From Distichodus sexfasciatus (taxonomy: Eukaryota > Chordata > Actinopteri > Characiformes > Distichodontidae), in the NCBI GenBank assembly GCA_032718565.1, contig JAVGVS010000159.1:189901-253900 (forward strand): a stretch of DNA of 64,000 nucleotides, in the 5' to 3' direction. Below the pieces are notes generated by a model, which made no database searches, was not told the origin of the DNA, and saw only the letters and a program-made list of their open reading frames with translations. Both the position numbers and the translations under genes were made by a program. The number at the start of each line of letters is the position of its first letter. Positions within the stretch are counted from its first letter, which is position 1. Shown here one piece after another: positions 14,801 through 23,900 of this stretch.

Positions 14801-15615
14801 AGGGATGCCAAAACCTGAGTACTCTCTCTCTTTCTCTCTCGCTTCCTCCTTTTCTCTCTCTCTCTCTCTTTTTTCTCTCTCTCTTGCTCTCTCTCTCTCT
14901 TCCTTTCCTCCTTCTCTCTCTCTCTCTCGCTGTCTCTTTTGTCTCTCTCTCTCCCTCCTTTTTCTCTCTCTCCCTTCTCTCTCTCTCTCTCTCTGTCTCT
15001 TCGTCTCTCTCTTTGCCTCTCCCTCCCTTTCTCTCTCTCTCTCTCTCTCTCTCACTCTCTCTCTCTCCCCCCTCTTGCTTCCTCCTCTCGCTCTCTCTCT
15101 CGCTTCCTCCTTTTCTCTCTCTCCTTCTCTCTCATTCCCCCTCTCTCCCGTCTTCTCTCTCTCTCTTCTTTCCCATTTTTACTTTCTCTGTCTTCCCCTT
15201 CACTATCTCTGCATCTCTCTTTCTCTCTTTTCCCTTCTCCCCTCTTTCTCTCTCTCTGTTTCTGTCTCTTTGCCTGCTTTCTCTTCACTCTCTGTATTTC
15301 TTTCTGTTTCTCCCTCTCTCTTTCACCTTTTCCCCATCTTTTCTTTCTCTCTGTCTTTTGCTCCTTATCTTTCAACATCTCTGGGCTCCACTTTTTCTCC
15401 AGTCTTTTTACCACCCCCCACGCTCTTTCCCTTCTCTTTCTGTGCGATCTCTCTCTTCCCCACCTTCTTCCCGTCTCTCCCCTTCTTTCTCTCTTTCTTC
15501 TCTTTTCCTCTCTCTGTCTCTACTTTCTCTTCACTTTCTTTTTTCACCCCCTTCTTTCTTGCCTTTCCTCTTTTCTAACCCCCCTCTCCATTTCTTCCTC
15601 CCTCTCCCCGCCTTG

Positions 15616-15664
<49 letters not shown>

Positions 15665-18600
15665 CTCCATCTGGTACTGGACCTCCATGTTCACCTCTTA
15701 ACCCCAGCTTACAGCACATGTATCCGTACTGGCGGCGTGTTACCTTGTCTTGCTTCTTATTACTGTCATGTTGTTTTAAAGCCTGTAACACTACATAACT
15801 TGCTGTCCATTAACGAGGTTTTTGAGGTCGGACCTCGTTAGCGGCCGCGTTTTGTTTTTCTGGCCGCTGTTTGCTCCAGCACTTCGCCAGCCTTGTTTGC
15901 CATACAGGATCTCGCCTGCGCGCTCGGGCAGATGCGTACCGGAATATCACATCGCCGTTCAGCCTCTAAAGTGCTAATGTTGTAATCATGATTAACACAT
16001 GCGGCGCGCGTATCGCCGCCGTCTACCTCCGCCGTCGCCATAGTAACAGGCTCCCAGGCTCTTCCGCCAGTTTTCTCGTGGAGCTTCCGAACTCGAATTT
16101 CCCGACTCTCTTACGCCCCGACGTTGCCACATCCAATCTCTGGGGAAACTATTACGAATCACGTGCGACCGTCAGATTACACTTAAAACTTGGCACATTC
16201 ATTTTAATTGCATAACTAGATAAAGTGCATCTTTGCACCATCCTCTCCCAGGATGCATGTTTAGTTAACTGGCAAACCCTTTGCATTTCTTGAAGTGCAA
16301 AAAGACCCATCCGCTTTCTCTTTTTAAAAAATATAAACAGTTTGCAGTCGCCTGGCAGCTTCAGCTGCATTGACCATAGTCATTGAATTACACAAAAAGT
16401 CACGAATCCCACATGCAGTGTTTTTACTACTGCAGGAGAAAACTAACGCTAACAAGAGTGATCATGCCGACAACAAATCATCTTAAGCCTTAAAGTCTTA
16501 TTTATGGATCAATTTTGTCTAGTGGATAAATTTTGTACTGGTCCTACGCAGAAAATCTGAAAATCTTAGGATTATATGTTATCTGCTTATTACCTTGACT
16601 GTCAATACGGACTTTACAGTGAACAATGGTGTCTGAATTTGAGGAAAAAATGTAAAGATTTATTTATTTATCACCAATGTTAAAATCACCAGCGTTATTG
16701 CTTTGATAAAAACAGAAATTTATTTTTAAGTATAGTAATCCAGCTTATACATGATTGGTAGTGTAACAAGATAAGGGGTTAGCCCCGTGATCAGAAGGTC
16801 ACAGGTTCGAATCTGACGGACCGGTAAAGTTACCACTGAGGTACTCACGAGCAAGGTACCGTCCCAAAGCACTGCTACTGGTAGCTGCCCATGTCAGCTG
16901 CCCACTGCTCCTTCACGGATGGGTCAAAGGCAGAAGCCATATTTTATTGTAGTGCACAATGTTCTTACCTTTACGGTCCTGGACTTAAACTGAACTTAAG
17001 CAACTGGACTACCTGCCCCATAAAATAAAAATCTACGTGGTGTCCACTAATGTGTGAGTAATATTTTACGAACTCTGATCGTCTCTTTATCCGCGATGCC
17101 ACTGATCATTTTTACCTCCCACTCTCCATAGAAACCACACTCTCTGACAGCAAGCGTGACTCCCCGTGGCCCTCTAGTGGCTGATTGTGATGTGTGGCTG
17201 TTGTGTAACCACTTGTCGTGGCTTCTCGAGCCTCATGTAGTCCATCCTCGCGACGGCCTGACGTGGGAAAGCTTGACGATGTGGCGATCTGGAAAAAAGC
17301 AGCTAAATTGCTGTTATCCAGAAAAAGCCGATACAGAGACGAATTGTAATTCTGGGCGAGTTTTTACTCGTGTGGCGTTCTCGTTTATTTTGACATGTTT
17401 CTAGGATGAACTGATGAAGGTTTGAAGTGATCCATCTTGTCTGTTGGGTTTAGAAAGGTTTATGGAAGTTTTAGAATTAAGTTTTTTATTGTGCCTAGTC
17501 CGTTACTGTCGTCTTCCTTTCTGCACACCACTCTGAACAGTTGCGTCGTCGGTTTTTAATTGAATCTTTTCTCTACTTTCTCAAGCTCTTTCTATACCGT
17601 TATCTCTCTCTCGTCGTGCCTGAAACAGTCACGCTTCCATTCTCTGGCCAGAGGTGTGACAGATATAGGCCCGAGCCGGATGGGAAGGAGGGTAGCAGAA
17701 TATAAGGAGGAGTCATTAGTCGTTTGATCGTATTGGCTGTTTTGGCCAGAGTTGCCTTGGCAGCAACCGGTCCTATTGTTGTGGGGAGTTTGTTTGTGGC
17801 TTCGGGTGTGTCCCTGGTGGTCCTCTAACGACACACCCCACGCTTTACCTGATCCTCCACCCTCACAGCATGATCTGCGGAACAACCCAGGGTCCGTGGG
17901 CGCCTCATGAGACCCTTGATTGCAAGTCAGGGTTTGAGCAGGTGGCAAGCGGTTCTACCGTTTGGGCGGGGAGAGAGGCGTTACAAAAGGTAGGACTCGA
18001 GGGAGCAGTTCGCAGTCTTTTCATGTTTGAGGTGTAAATGACTGAAGTCTTGATTTACTGACCGTAAATGTGAGGATTCGAATCCCACGAGACTAAAACC
18101 AACATTGGGCCCCTGATGACTCTAAGCTTAGGTTGCTCCAGAGAAGCGTCGATGTAATTTAGGGAATGAAAGTTGACTCGGATAAGAGCGCCTGCTTTAT
18201 GTGAATCTTTGGACTTTAACTGGGCAGAGTTTGGGGTTGGATCCAGTAGGTTTGGCGACATCATCCATTGTTTGTTGATGTCTTAAGTAGTTGTGTACTT
18301 GTGGGACTTGACAGAGAGCCGTTCTCGACTGATTAGCCTGTTACCGTTAGAAATGGTCAGGAGTAATCGACTCGTTTTTTGCTTAGTCTAATTCTCCAGG
18401 ATTTTGGGGGTCTTTTTAAGTTAAAATGCCTGATTTTGCGTAACACACTAAAAATGTTTTTTAACCCGTTTGCTACAATTAAGTTGCAGGAAACAAGTCA
18501 AATAACCCAAGTTGTGATTTTCCCCTTCATAATTATTCTTTAACAATTAATTTAATTATTGAATTAGAAAAATTTATCAAAACCACAATTTTTTTTGTTA

Positions 18601-21592
18601 ACCATTAACCATTTAGTTATTTTTAACTAAATTTATCATACACATTTCCTGCGTCTTCCAACTGTAGCAAGGAAGTTGGCTTCTTGTATGGTATATTAGC
18701 ATGTTGCTTACAACATCATTAGAATGCTGTTAACATGATGCTAACACGCTTAGCATGTTGCTAGCTTTATGCTAATAATATTAGCATGTCGCTAGCGTTA
18801 TGTTAATTATATTAGCACGTGGATAGCATGATGGTAACGATATTAGCATTTTACTAGCATTATGCTAACTATAATTAACATTCCGTTAATAACATGTGTA
18901 GCATGTTCCTAGCATGATGCTAGTGTGATTAGCATGTTGCTAGCATGACGTTTAGCTGATTAGCATGTTGCCAGGATTATGCTAACTATATTAGCATGTT
19001 GCTAGCAACATCATTAGAATGTCTCTAACATGATGCTAGAGTGCTTAGCATGTTGCTAGCATGACGTTTTGCTGATTAGCATGTTGCTAGCATTATGCTA
19101 ACTATATTAGCATTTTGTTAGCAAACAGCTTTAGAATGTCGCTATCATGATGCTAGAGTGCTTAGCATGTTGCTAGCATTATGCTAACTATATTAGCATG
19201 TTGCTAGCATTTTGCTGACTATATTAGCATTTTGCTCTTAACATGATTACCAATATGAATAGAAGCAATATTGTTTAATTGTCATATCACTGCTATACCA
19301 GTATAAATGTTATAAATGTTGTTTTTCACAGAGAACTGAAGGAAACATTGTAATATTGAGGCCCAAGTTTTGCCACGGCAAGCACCACTCACATTTTCTT
19401 CAGAAAATGTACCTCTCTAGTTATTATTGTTATTTTTATTATTATTATTATTAATTATTGACAAACCCACTCATGAAATCAGGGATAACCTCCAATAAAA
19501 TTATTTTCATTATTATTATTTTTTTTATTACTTTTTTAGTGGAGTAATATTAAAATATGTTTCTCAATCTCGATAATCACTTCACCGAAGTAATACATTA
19601 ATGAGTAAATTAATGAAATAATTAGTAGAAAATATTTGCTTGTGTGGCCACTGACTTGGTCAGGGTTGTGCCATGAGGTGACCACAAGAGGGCAGAGCGG
19701 TTCTCTCTGGTCCCTTCTGGTGTGCTCACCGTTTAACGCTTTCACATGTTATTAATCACATGCCCGGCTCATGTAGTTTCACAGCGCTGATCATGTTTTA
19801 TACAAACAGGGAAACTACACACACACATTACTGCCAGTTTTAGTCGACACACTCCATGTAGCCAACTGGACACATGCATGGACACAAACACACACACACC
19901 GGCAGATGGTGTATAGGTGTGTGAGGTTGAGTTGGGTCTCTATGTCAGGCCTCTGTGTTCTGAGATCCATGCTCAGTTGCTAAGGAAACGGAGAGATGGA
20001 GTAGAATACTGCGCTAGTCGTAGTGTGTATTCCTCATGTGCACATGAGTGCGTGTCTGAAAACGGCTGCTTTGAAATACTAATGGCAAAACATTCATGGA
20101 CTGCTTACTGATATCAGTGTGTAGTATCAGACTTCTAATGAATAATTACACTGCTTGTAATTACAGGTAATTAATTACATAAACTTTCATTGCTCATGCC
20201 ATGTGTAGTTTTTTCCTGTGCTGGTAAAGAGTTAAGGATGATCATTTAAAAGTGATGAGACGGGACTCTCTTTAGTCCTTTCCACTTAAATTAAAATGTC
20301 AGCATTCTCACACTCATATCAAGGCGTTTATTTCATAGAAACTCTGAATGATTCATGGAGATATTAATTTTGCTTTGTTTGGCTTGAAAGTGCTCCTAGT
20401 TATTATCTGCTTTCAGCTCCATCCCTAATTAGACAAGCGCTGTCAATAGTCATTTGTTAAACGCCGTCAGTCATTGCTTGTTTTGTGCAATTTTGTTGTG
20501 CACACGTTTTATGGAAACTTAGAACACCATGTTCAGACAGACTTATTTTTGATGAGAGGAAATTTGACATCCAACAACGTCCATCTATCATAATTTTGAG
20601 TATTATTTATGTTTATGGCATTGAACAGGCACTCTTGTCTGGAGAAATGTCCACTCCCAAATTACAGGGACAGGCTCTCTGTAACTTGGGGTTAAGGGCT
20701 TTGCTCAGGGGTCCAACTCTGTGTTTTTAGGCTCTTGTTGGTTTTCAACTCTTTTATTTTATAGTCACCAACCCAGTGGCTTGTGGCTTCCGTAGTCATG
20801 CTCTAAAGTGTGTATTCCTGTGTTTTTAGAGGACAGAGAGCCTCCGCTTCCTGAAGGTCTGGTGTACAGACAGCAAGAATCACACTTGTGCCAGCAGATG
20901 AAAATGGCCACCGTCTCCCAAAGTCACACGGCGCAGGAGTGGAGCTCCCACGAGGCAGCAACCTGCTCCACACACACTCTCACTGGTAATCCCACTCACA
21001 CTAACACACACATACACAAGTGTGTCAGACATCTCAGGTGCTTACAGCTCCGTGTTCTTGTCTCTACAGACAGCTCTGAGCAGTGTAAGCAGGGTGACTC
21101 CAGCCGGATCCGCTCCAGGATTCCGCCCAACATGCCCAAACTCATGATCCCCTCCACCGCCACCAAATTCCCTCCCGAGATCACGGTGACGCCCCCGACC
21201 CCAACGCTGCTCTCCCCAAAAGGCATCTCAGAGGAAACCAAACAGAAGCTCAAAGTAAGATTGATACGTCTGTTGTTATCAGTGCAACTTGAAACCGATG
21301 GTTTTATGAAGTTATTTATGATTAAAAGTAGCTAAAATACAGTCAAGTCACTGTTTTACTATAGTAGGTAACTAAAGTAGTTGAAAATACATATTTGCTT
21401 TTTTGAACTTTGATGACTATGCTTTCAACCCTTTTTTGCTTCCAGAACGTGATCCTGGCGTCACAGTCGGCGGCCAATGTGAAGAAGGACACGTTAGCAC
21501 AGCCGGTGCTGGAGGTGCAGGAGACGTCCAGCCAGGAGTCGTCACTGGAGAGCGAATCCGACGATGAGGAGGACGACTACATGGACATCTGA
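139..21592 (+). CDS. cabin1: Calcineurin-binding protein cabin-1, 3' part of gene (5' end outside window)
   Basis: CABIN1 binds and inhibits calcineurin, represses MEF2 and is a subunit of the HIRA histone H3.3 chaperone complex in the nucleus. Coding exons read here: 139-169 (tentative), 451-614, 741-837, 943-1668, 10772-10846, 20832-20985, 21070-21254, 21446-21592. All junctions are GT-AG and phases close; from 451 on they give 515 residues plus stop. Family landmarks in order are GIWRIPVDEIDRPGSF, KYLRDVDRQVLAKRAF, a Pro/Ser-rich linker with a short poly-Gln, SRKRKLLEDVESGKTLLLDAY, NMPKLMIPSTATKFPPEITVT and the acidic terminus EDDYMDI. PEITVT fits the calcineurin PxIxIT docking motif. The N-terminal TPR-like part of this roughly 2200-residue family lies left of the window. 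The region between the 10772 and 21070 exons is poorly conserved, so an exon could be missing there. Confidence 0.93.
451..614 (+). CDS. cabin1: cabin1 exon
   Basis: The acceptor is cccgtag and the donor GGGAAA|gtgagt. It encodes GIWRIPVDEIDRPGSF through MLQRTPDQGK, strongly conserved in CABIN1. It ends in phase 2 and is completed by the G at 741. Confidence 0.93.
741..837 (+). CDS. cabin1: cabin1 exon
   Basis: The acceptor is a CT-rich tract plus tttgcag. It encodes KYLRDVDRQVLAKRAF through LEDNLDKLTA. The donor GCG|gtaggg starts a 105 bp intron that is a multiple of three and free of stops, so retention would keep the frame. Confidence 0.92.
943..1668 (+). CDS. cabin1: cabin1 exon, low-complexity linker plus conserved SRKRKLLED segment
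   Basis: 726 bp and 242 codons, phase 0 at both ends. The first two thirds is Pro/Ser/Thr-rich with a HQQQQQ run and is probably disordered. The last third (SRKRKLLEDVESG, TLLLDAYRVWQQGQKG, RIEKIMSETYMLIKQ) is conserved in the family. The donor is AAGCAG|gtaagc. Confidence 0.95.
1727..2413. mobile_element. hAT-like non-autonomous element, copy 1
   Basis: The ends are near-inverted: AGAGCTGAAACGATTATTCG at the left, and ATTTGTTGCAGCCCT at the right (reverse complement AGGGCTGCAACAAAT). The interior carries repeated CGATTACTCGATTAATCGAT motifs typical of teleost hAT-type MITEs. It is inserted in a TG microsatellite, so the target duplication is ambiguous. It has no transposase frame. A relative lies inverted at 6289-7603. 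Confidence 0.75.
2640..3245. repeat. TG/CA-rich intronic stretch
   Basis: Several short (TG)n and (CA)n runs (2650-2673, 2917-2932) and a degenerate GTGTGTGA region at 3068-3220. The open frames across it are products of the simple sequence, and no gene is seen. Confidence 0.6.
3246..3312 (-). repeat. 3' fragment of a tRNA-derived SINE
   Basis: On the minus strand it matches the last part of the element at 29009-29343: ATCCGGT, GGGGATTAAGC, then an AATGAATGAATG tail. The tRNA head is missing. Confidence 0.6.
3386..4132. mobile_element. TIR element with TAGGGCCCTATGA ends, copy 1
   Basis: The perfect terminal inverted repeats TAGGGCCCTATGA...TCATAGGGCCCTA are flanked on both sides by TAAAAT (3380-3385 and 4133-4138), a likely target duplication. 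The 747 bp contain only short frames and no transposase. A second, inverted and end-truncated copy follows at 4707-5304. Confidence 0.8.
4707..5304. mobile_element. TIR element with TAGGGCCCTATGA ends, copy 2, inverted
   Basis: Reverse-oriented relative of 3386-4132, sharing GATATCAGCGAATTATACGA, the CAGGGGGCTGCAGCGGCC block and the TCATAGAGCCCTA end. The opposite terminal repeat is missing. The two copies form a large intronic inverted repeat about 570 bp apart. Confidence 0.75.
5772..5808. repeat. (AC)n microsatellite
   Basis: About 18 uninterrupted AC units inside the large cabin1 intron. Confidence 0.9.
6289..7603. mobile_element. hAT-like non-autonomous element, copy 2 (reverse, longer)
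   Basis: It begins CAGCTGCAACTATCGATTC and ends AATCGTTTCAGCTCTAG, the reverse complement of copy 1's left end. Shared interior blocks include CCTCGGAGCCGCGTCACAAT and GGTTGTTGTGGTTATTTATC. At 1.3 kb it is about twice copy 1, with extra AT-rich DNA at 6560-7020. No transposase frame is seen. Confidence 0.7.
7955..8212 (+). mobile_element. tRNA-derived SINE, family A, copy 1
   Basis: A tRNA-like head with B-box GGTTTGAATCC at 8013-8023 is followed by the family body (TACCACTGAGGTACTCGTGA, CAAGGTACCGTCC, GCTGCCCACTGCTCCTTC, GGTTGTGGTGCACTGTG) and a CAATGACAAATAATCACT end. Five other copies lie in this window at 16752, 29771, 32290, 42190 and 45118. Confidence 0.85.
9105..9385 (+). repeat. Interspersed repeat with internal TTAGGG-like run, next to (TG)n
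   Basis: It contains GGTTATGGTTAGGGTTATG and then TTTAGGGTTAGG, with outer GGTCCTCACT motifs, and (TG)n on both sides. A reverse-oriented relative is at 62454-62715, also flanked by (CA)n. The telomere-like run is part of the dispersed repeat and does not mark a telomere. Confidence 0.6.
10031..10545 (+). repeat. AGTACCAAA minisatellite, block 1
   Basis: Degenerate tandem units of about 20 bp, such as TTAGTACCAAACCTAAAGGA alternating with TTAGTAGCAAAGATTAAGGT, form a higher-order unit of about 42 bp. It lies just upstream of the cabin1 exon at 10772. Confidence 0.85.
10772..10846 (+). CDS. cabin1: cabin1 exon
   Basis: 25 codons between ttccgcag and CAG|gtaaca, phase 0 both sides. It encodes VDEDVALDQAVKFCQIQLA and continues the conserved MLIKQ segment of the previous exon across a 9.1 kb intron. 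Confidence 0.93.
11180..12165. repeat. Long polypyrimidine (CT)n tract
   Basis: Nearly pure C/T DNA, mostly (CT)n runs broken by repeated TGTATCCCTCTCTTTTC spacers, with one mixed segment near 11861-11990. The 170-250-residue frames across it on both strands are repeat translations with only Ser/Leu or Arg/Glu. Confidence 0.95.
12180..12870 (+). repeat. AGTACCAAA minisatellite, block 2
   Basis: Same family as block 1 but more diverged, with many AGTACCAAACATAA and AAACTTAGTACCAAA units. An unrelated C/T-rich stretch interrupts it near 12390-12440. Confidence 0.8.
12871..13489. other. Unique, GC-richer intronic island between minisatellite blocks
   Basis: Non-repetitive DNA with GC-rich 13030-13210 between two AT-rich arrays. 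Overlapping short frames occur on both strands, but none has splice signals or a recognisable product. I assign no gene. Confidence 0.4.
13490..14255 (+). repeat. AGTACCAAA minisatellite, block 3
   Basis: Units such as TTAGTACTAAATATGAAGGT and TTAGTGCCAAACATAAAGGT alternate with TAGCAAAGATTAAGGC. Order and spacing resemble block 1, which suggests one ancestral array split by later insertions. Confidence 0.85.
14820..15672. repeat. Second long polypyrimidine tract
   Basis: About 850 bp of C/T-rich sequence with very few purines: (CT)n mixed with CTTTT and CCTCC motifs. It is intronic. The 250-300-residue Ser/Leu/Phe frames across it are artefacts of composition. Confidence 0.95.
15673..16751. 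other. Intronic DNA without recognised feature
   Basis: Unique sequence with a GC-rich part at 15835-16140 (CpG-containing, with a NotI-type GCGGCCGC at 15840-15847). No exon with family similarity or paired splice sites was found. Confidence 0.4.
16752..16963 (+). mobile_element. tRNA-derived SINE, family A, copy 2
   Basis: B-box-like GGTTCGAATCT at 16804-16814, then TACCACTGAGGTACTCACGA, GCAAGGTACCGTCC and CTGCCCACTGCTCCTTCACG. The end is truncated compared with the copy at 7955. Confidence 0.8.
18062..18165 (+). repeat. Diverged tRNA-derived SINE fragment, family B
   Basis: GATTCGAATCCCACGAGAC (B-box-like) is followed by ACATTGGGCCCCTGATGA and GGTTGCTCCAGAGAAGCGTC. It resembles the segment at 30722-30870 (GGGGCCCTGAGCAAGACCC, AAGTTGCTCTGGGGAGAC). 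Confidence 0.55.
18680..19250. repeat. TTAGCATGTTGCTAGCAT tandem array
   Basis: Degenerate units of about 30-35 bp built from the self-complementary words GCTAGC, TTAGCAT and ATGCTAA. A related array lies outside cabin1 at 23010-23900. The palindromic words allow many small hairpins. Confidence 0.85.
20640..20755 (+). repeat. Interspersed repeat fragment (ATTACAGGGACAG family)
   Basis: It shares AATTACAGGGACAG, CTTGGGGTTAAGGG and TTGCTCAGGGG with 44271-44370 and 54105-54195, a common fish dispersed repeat. It ends about 80 bp before the cabin1 exon at 20832. Confidence 0.6.
20832..20985 (+). CDS. cabin1: cabin1 exon, poorly conserved region
   Basis: The in-frame acceptor is tttttagag; the earlier tttttag two bases upstream would put the next codons into a frame that soon stops. 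It encodes DREPPLPEGLVYRQQ through CSTHTLT and ends in phase 1 before gtaatc. Support is the open frame and phase match to the next exon; I cannot confirm residue conservation. Confidence 0.65.
21070..21254 (+). CDS. cabin1: cabin1 exon with calcineurin docking motif
   Basis: The acceptor is tctctacag and the donor CTCAAA|gtaaga. It encodes IPPNMPKLMIPSTATKF, then PPEITVTPPTPTLLSPKG and ISEETKQKLK. PEITVT matches PxIxIT and is the known calcineurin contact in this family. The preceding 84 bp intron is also in frame and stop-free. Confidence 0.95.
21446..21592 (+). CDS. cabin1: cabin1 terminal coding exon
   Basis: The acceptor is gcttccag. It encodes NVILASQSAANVKKD, then LEVQETSSQESSLESESDDEEDDYMDI in two conserved blocks, then TGA at 21590-21592. 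This is the family's C-terminal end, which includes the MEF2-binding region. Confidence 0.96.
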   Translation, partial: NVILASQSAANVKKDTLAQPVLEVQETSSQESSLESESDDEEDDYMDI

Positions 21593-21902
21593 GCACCTCT
21601 CGCCTTCGTGGGGGAGCGCTACCGAGCCCCGAACAATCCCTCATGGCACTCTCACCTCTAACCCCTTACCCCCATACACTTCTCTCTTAATCCCTCTCTC
21701 TTTCACTTTGTCTACTGAAACACTTCTTCTATCTCGCACTTGGTCGCGGTGTCCTGCAGCGGTATTGCACGTACTTCATCAGCAAAAAGGGCTTTATCGA
21801 ATTCTCTCTCCCCTTCTCTGTCTCTATTTCTATCTACCTGTCTTTTGCTATTGATACGTTGTGGAGCAATGATTGTCTGTGCACCGTTCATTCGTTTTTC
21901 AA

Positions 21903-21919
21903 ATTAAAAGAGAATTAAA
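21903..21919 (+). terminator. cabin1: Candidate proximal polyadenylation signals of cabin1
   Basis: Two ATTAAA hexamers (21903-21908 and 21914-21919) lie 310-330 bp after the stop. A second plausible end is the ATTAAA near 25418, which would give a 3.8 kb 3' UTR. The sequence alone does not decide between them. Confidence 0.35.
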
Positions 21920-23009
21920 AACATTTGTTTCCAAAACCAAAAAGGAAAAAAGAATGTCATTTTCTGGTTTCAGATTTTGTGCTCAAATAATACAAGAAAA
22001 AAGTTGACAGCACACTCATATTTTGACTTTTCTCCAAAGCATCTGTCAAAATCCAGAAGTGACCAACCGTCACATGCCGAAGTTATAGTTATATAGTTAT
22101 AAATATAAAACCTGAATTTTGCTCATTATATAAGTCTGGATATTTAGAAGATTGACTTGACTTCACACTGTCAGAAATGAATGTTATCTTCAGTGAATGT
22201 TTTTCCTTTTCCATCTTCAGAACAAAATGGGAAATCGGAAAACCACTTGTTATTTGTTTTCTTCATCTTGGTTTTGGAAACAAATATTACAGAAGGTGTT
22301 TTAGTTTTGGGGTTTAATTTGAAAAAAGATGTGAACGAACGAGATACGGATTAACGATGCTGTGAAGTGCCATGTTTTTTCCTCCAGCGGTCTCAGAAGG
22401 CAGCAGGACCTGGCGATTTTTATTCTTTGGTTGAAGTCTTATTAAAGCGAGAGACATTTGTGCCAGGAAACTGTGGAATCCAGACTGTTCTTCAACACAG
22501 CACGAGGAGCGTTTATGTTCTTCATCAGAGAGAAACGTTTCATTCGGTTCCGGAGTAACCATGGTGCTGGAGCTCGGCTCCGTCCTGCAGCCCCATTTCA
22601 ACCCAAAGTGGATATATGCTCACAAATCCTCAGCATGCAAGCACTCAGTTAATTCGATAATCGTGTACGTGTGTGTGTTTTCCACGTGCTTGCGTGTGTT
22701 TTTGGGTGAAACCCCTCGCTGTTAGCATGGCTGCCTTCGTTAGCGTGACCGTTCTCGCTTTCGCTCTCCGACTCTCTGAAGACTTGCAGTGGTTTGAGTT
22801 TACAGCTTCTTCTGTAGCACCAAACGATTTTAAAATATATATATATTTCTAAACAGTTTTTCACCAAAGTCTATTTTTGAGTAAACTGGAACTGGATGGT
22901 TTCTTATTGTCTTCACTAGAACTAACGCAAACCTCAGCAGCTGTCACTAACTATTGCAGATGTCCACTAGCTACTGAACTTACTAGATTAAGTCACCTAT
23001 GGAATTTGT
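21920..23009. other. Possible long cabin1 3' UTR or intergenic DNA
   Basis: AT-rich unique sequence after the cabin1 stop. Short open frames occur but have neither splice context nor recognisable products. No gene is called. Confidence 0.35.
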
Positions 23010-23900
23010 GTGTTGTTTTAAGCATAAAGTCATAGCAGAGATTTGAATTTTCACTAGCGAAATTTAACATTTGTTAGCAAAGATAAGCATTAGCTAGCAG
23101 AAATTAGCATGAGTTAGCAGCCTTTAGTGTCACTTTGAAGCCAGTCAGAACAAACGCAAACCTCAGTGGCTGGGTTGTAAAAATTGATAAATTTCCACAG
23201 GCTAATGCTAATTTAGCTAGATCAAATTATGTTATTTTAGCATAAAAACGAAGCCAACTTAACATTACCTAGCCGAGATAAGCATTAGCTAGCAGAGAAA
23301 GAGAGTTTTGCATTATCTGAGGGGAATTGTCGTTTGCTACCAGAAATTAGAATTTTTTAGCTGTGGAAATATTAATCTCCTTTATGATCTTGTTATTTTG
23401 AAAACAGCTAGAACAAGCGGTTGCTAACTGAGCCCAAGTTCCACTAGCTTATTATGCTAGGCCACATATAGAAATTGTGTTATCTGAGCAGCAAGCCATA
23501 GCAGACTTAACATTAAACAGCATCAAACAAACAGTCTAGCAGGGTTAACTTTAGTTGGGATGATGCTGTTTTGCTAACGGAGATTTGAATAAGGCAGTGG
23601 AAATTGGTGTTGTGAGTGAAATTAGCGTTGTCTGACAGGTATTAGCATTAGCAAGCGCGTTCTGGAATTAGCTATCGGAGGTTAGCATTAGCTAGCGGAG
23701 GTTAGCATTTCCTAGCGGAGGCTAGCAATAGCTTGCATGGTTTAGAAAATTTGCTAGCGGAGGTTAGCATAGCTAGCAGGGGCTAGCATTTGCTAGCAGA
23801 GATAGCTTTTGCCAGCGGATTTAGCGGCTTTAGCTGACAGAAAATATCATTTCTTAGTGGAAATTAGCATCAGTTAGCTAGAAGTGAGTCCAGCATAGTT
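23010..23900. repeat. TTAGCTAGCGGAGGTTAGCAT array
   Basis: Degenerate units with GCTAGC, TTAGCATTAG and GCGGAGGTTAGCA words, densest at 23640-23830. It is a relative of the intronic array at 18680-19250. Confidence 0.8.

Noticed and set aside
14805..15841. Three overlapping 250-300-residue Ser/Leu/Phe frames
   Set aside because: Composition of the polypyrimidine tract; all three forward frames are open for the same reason.
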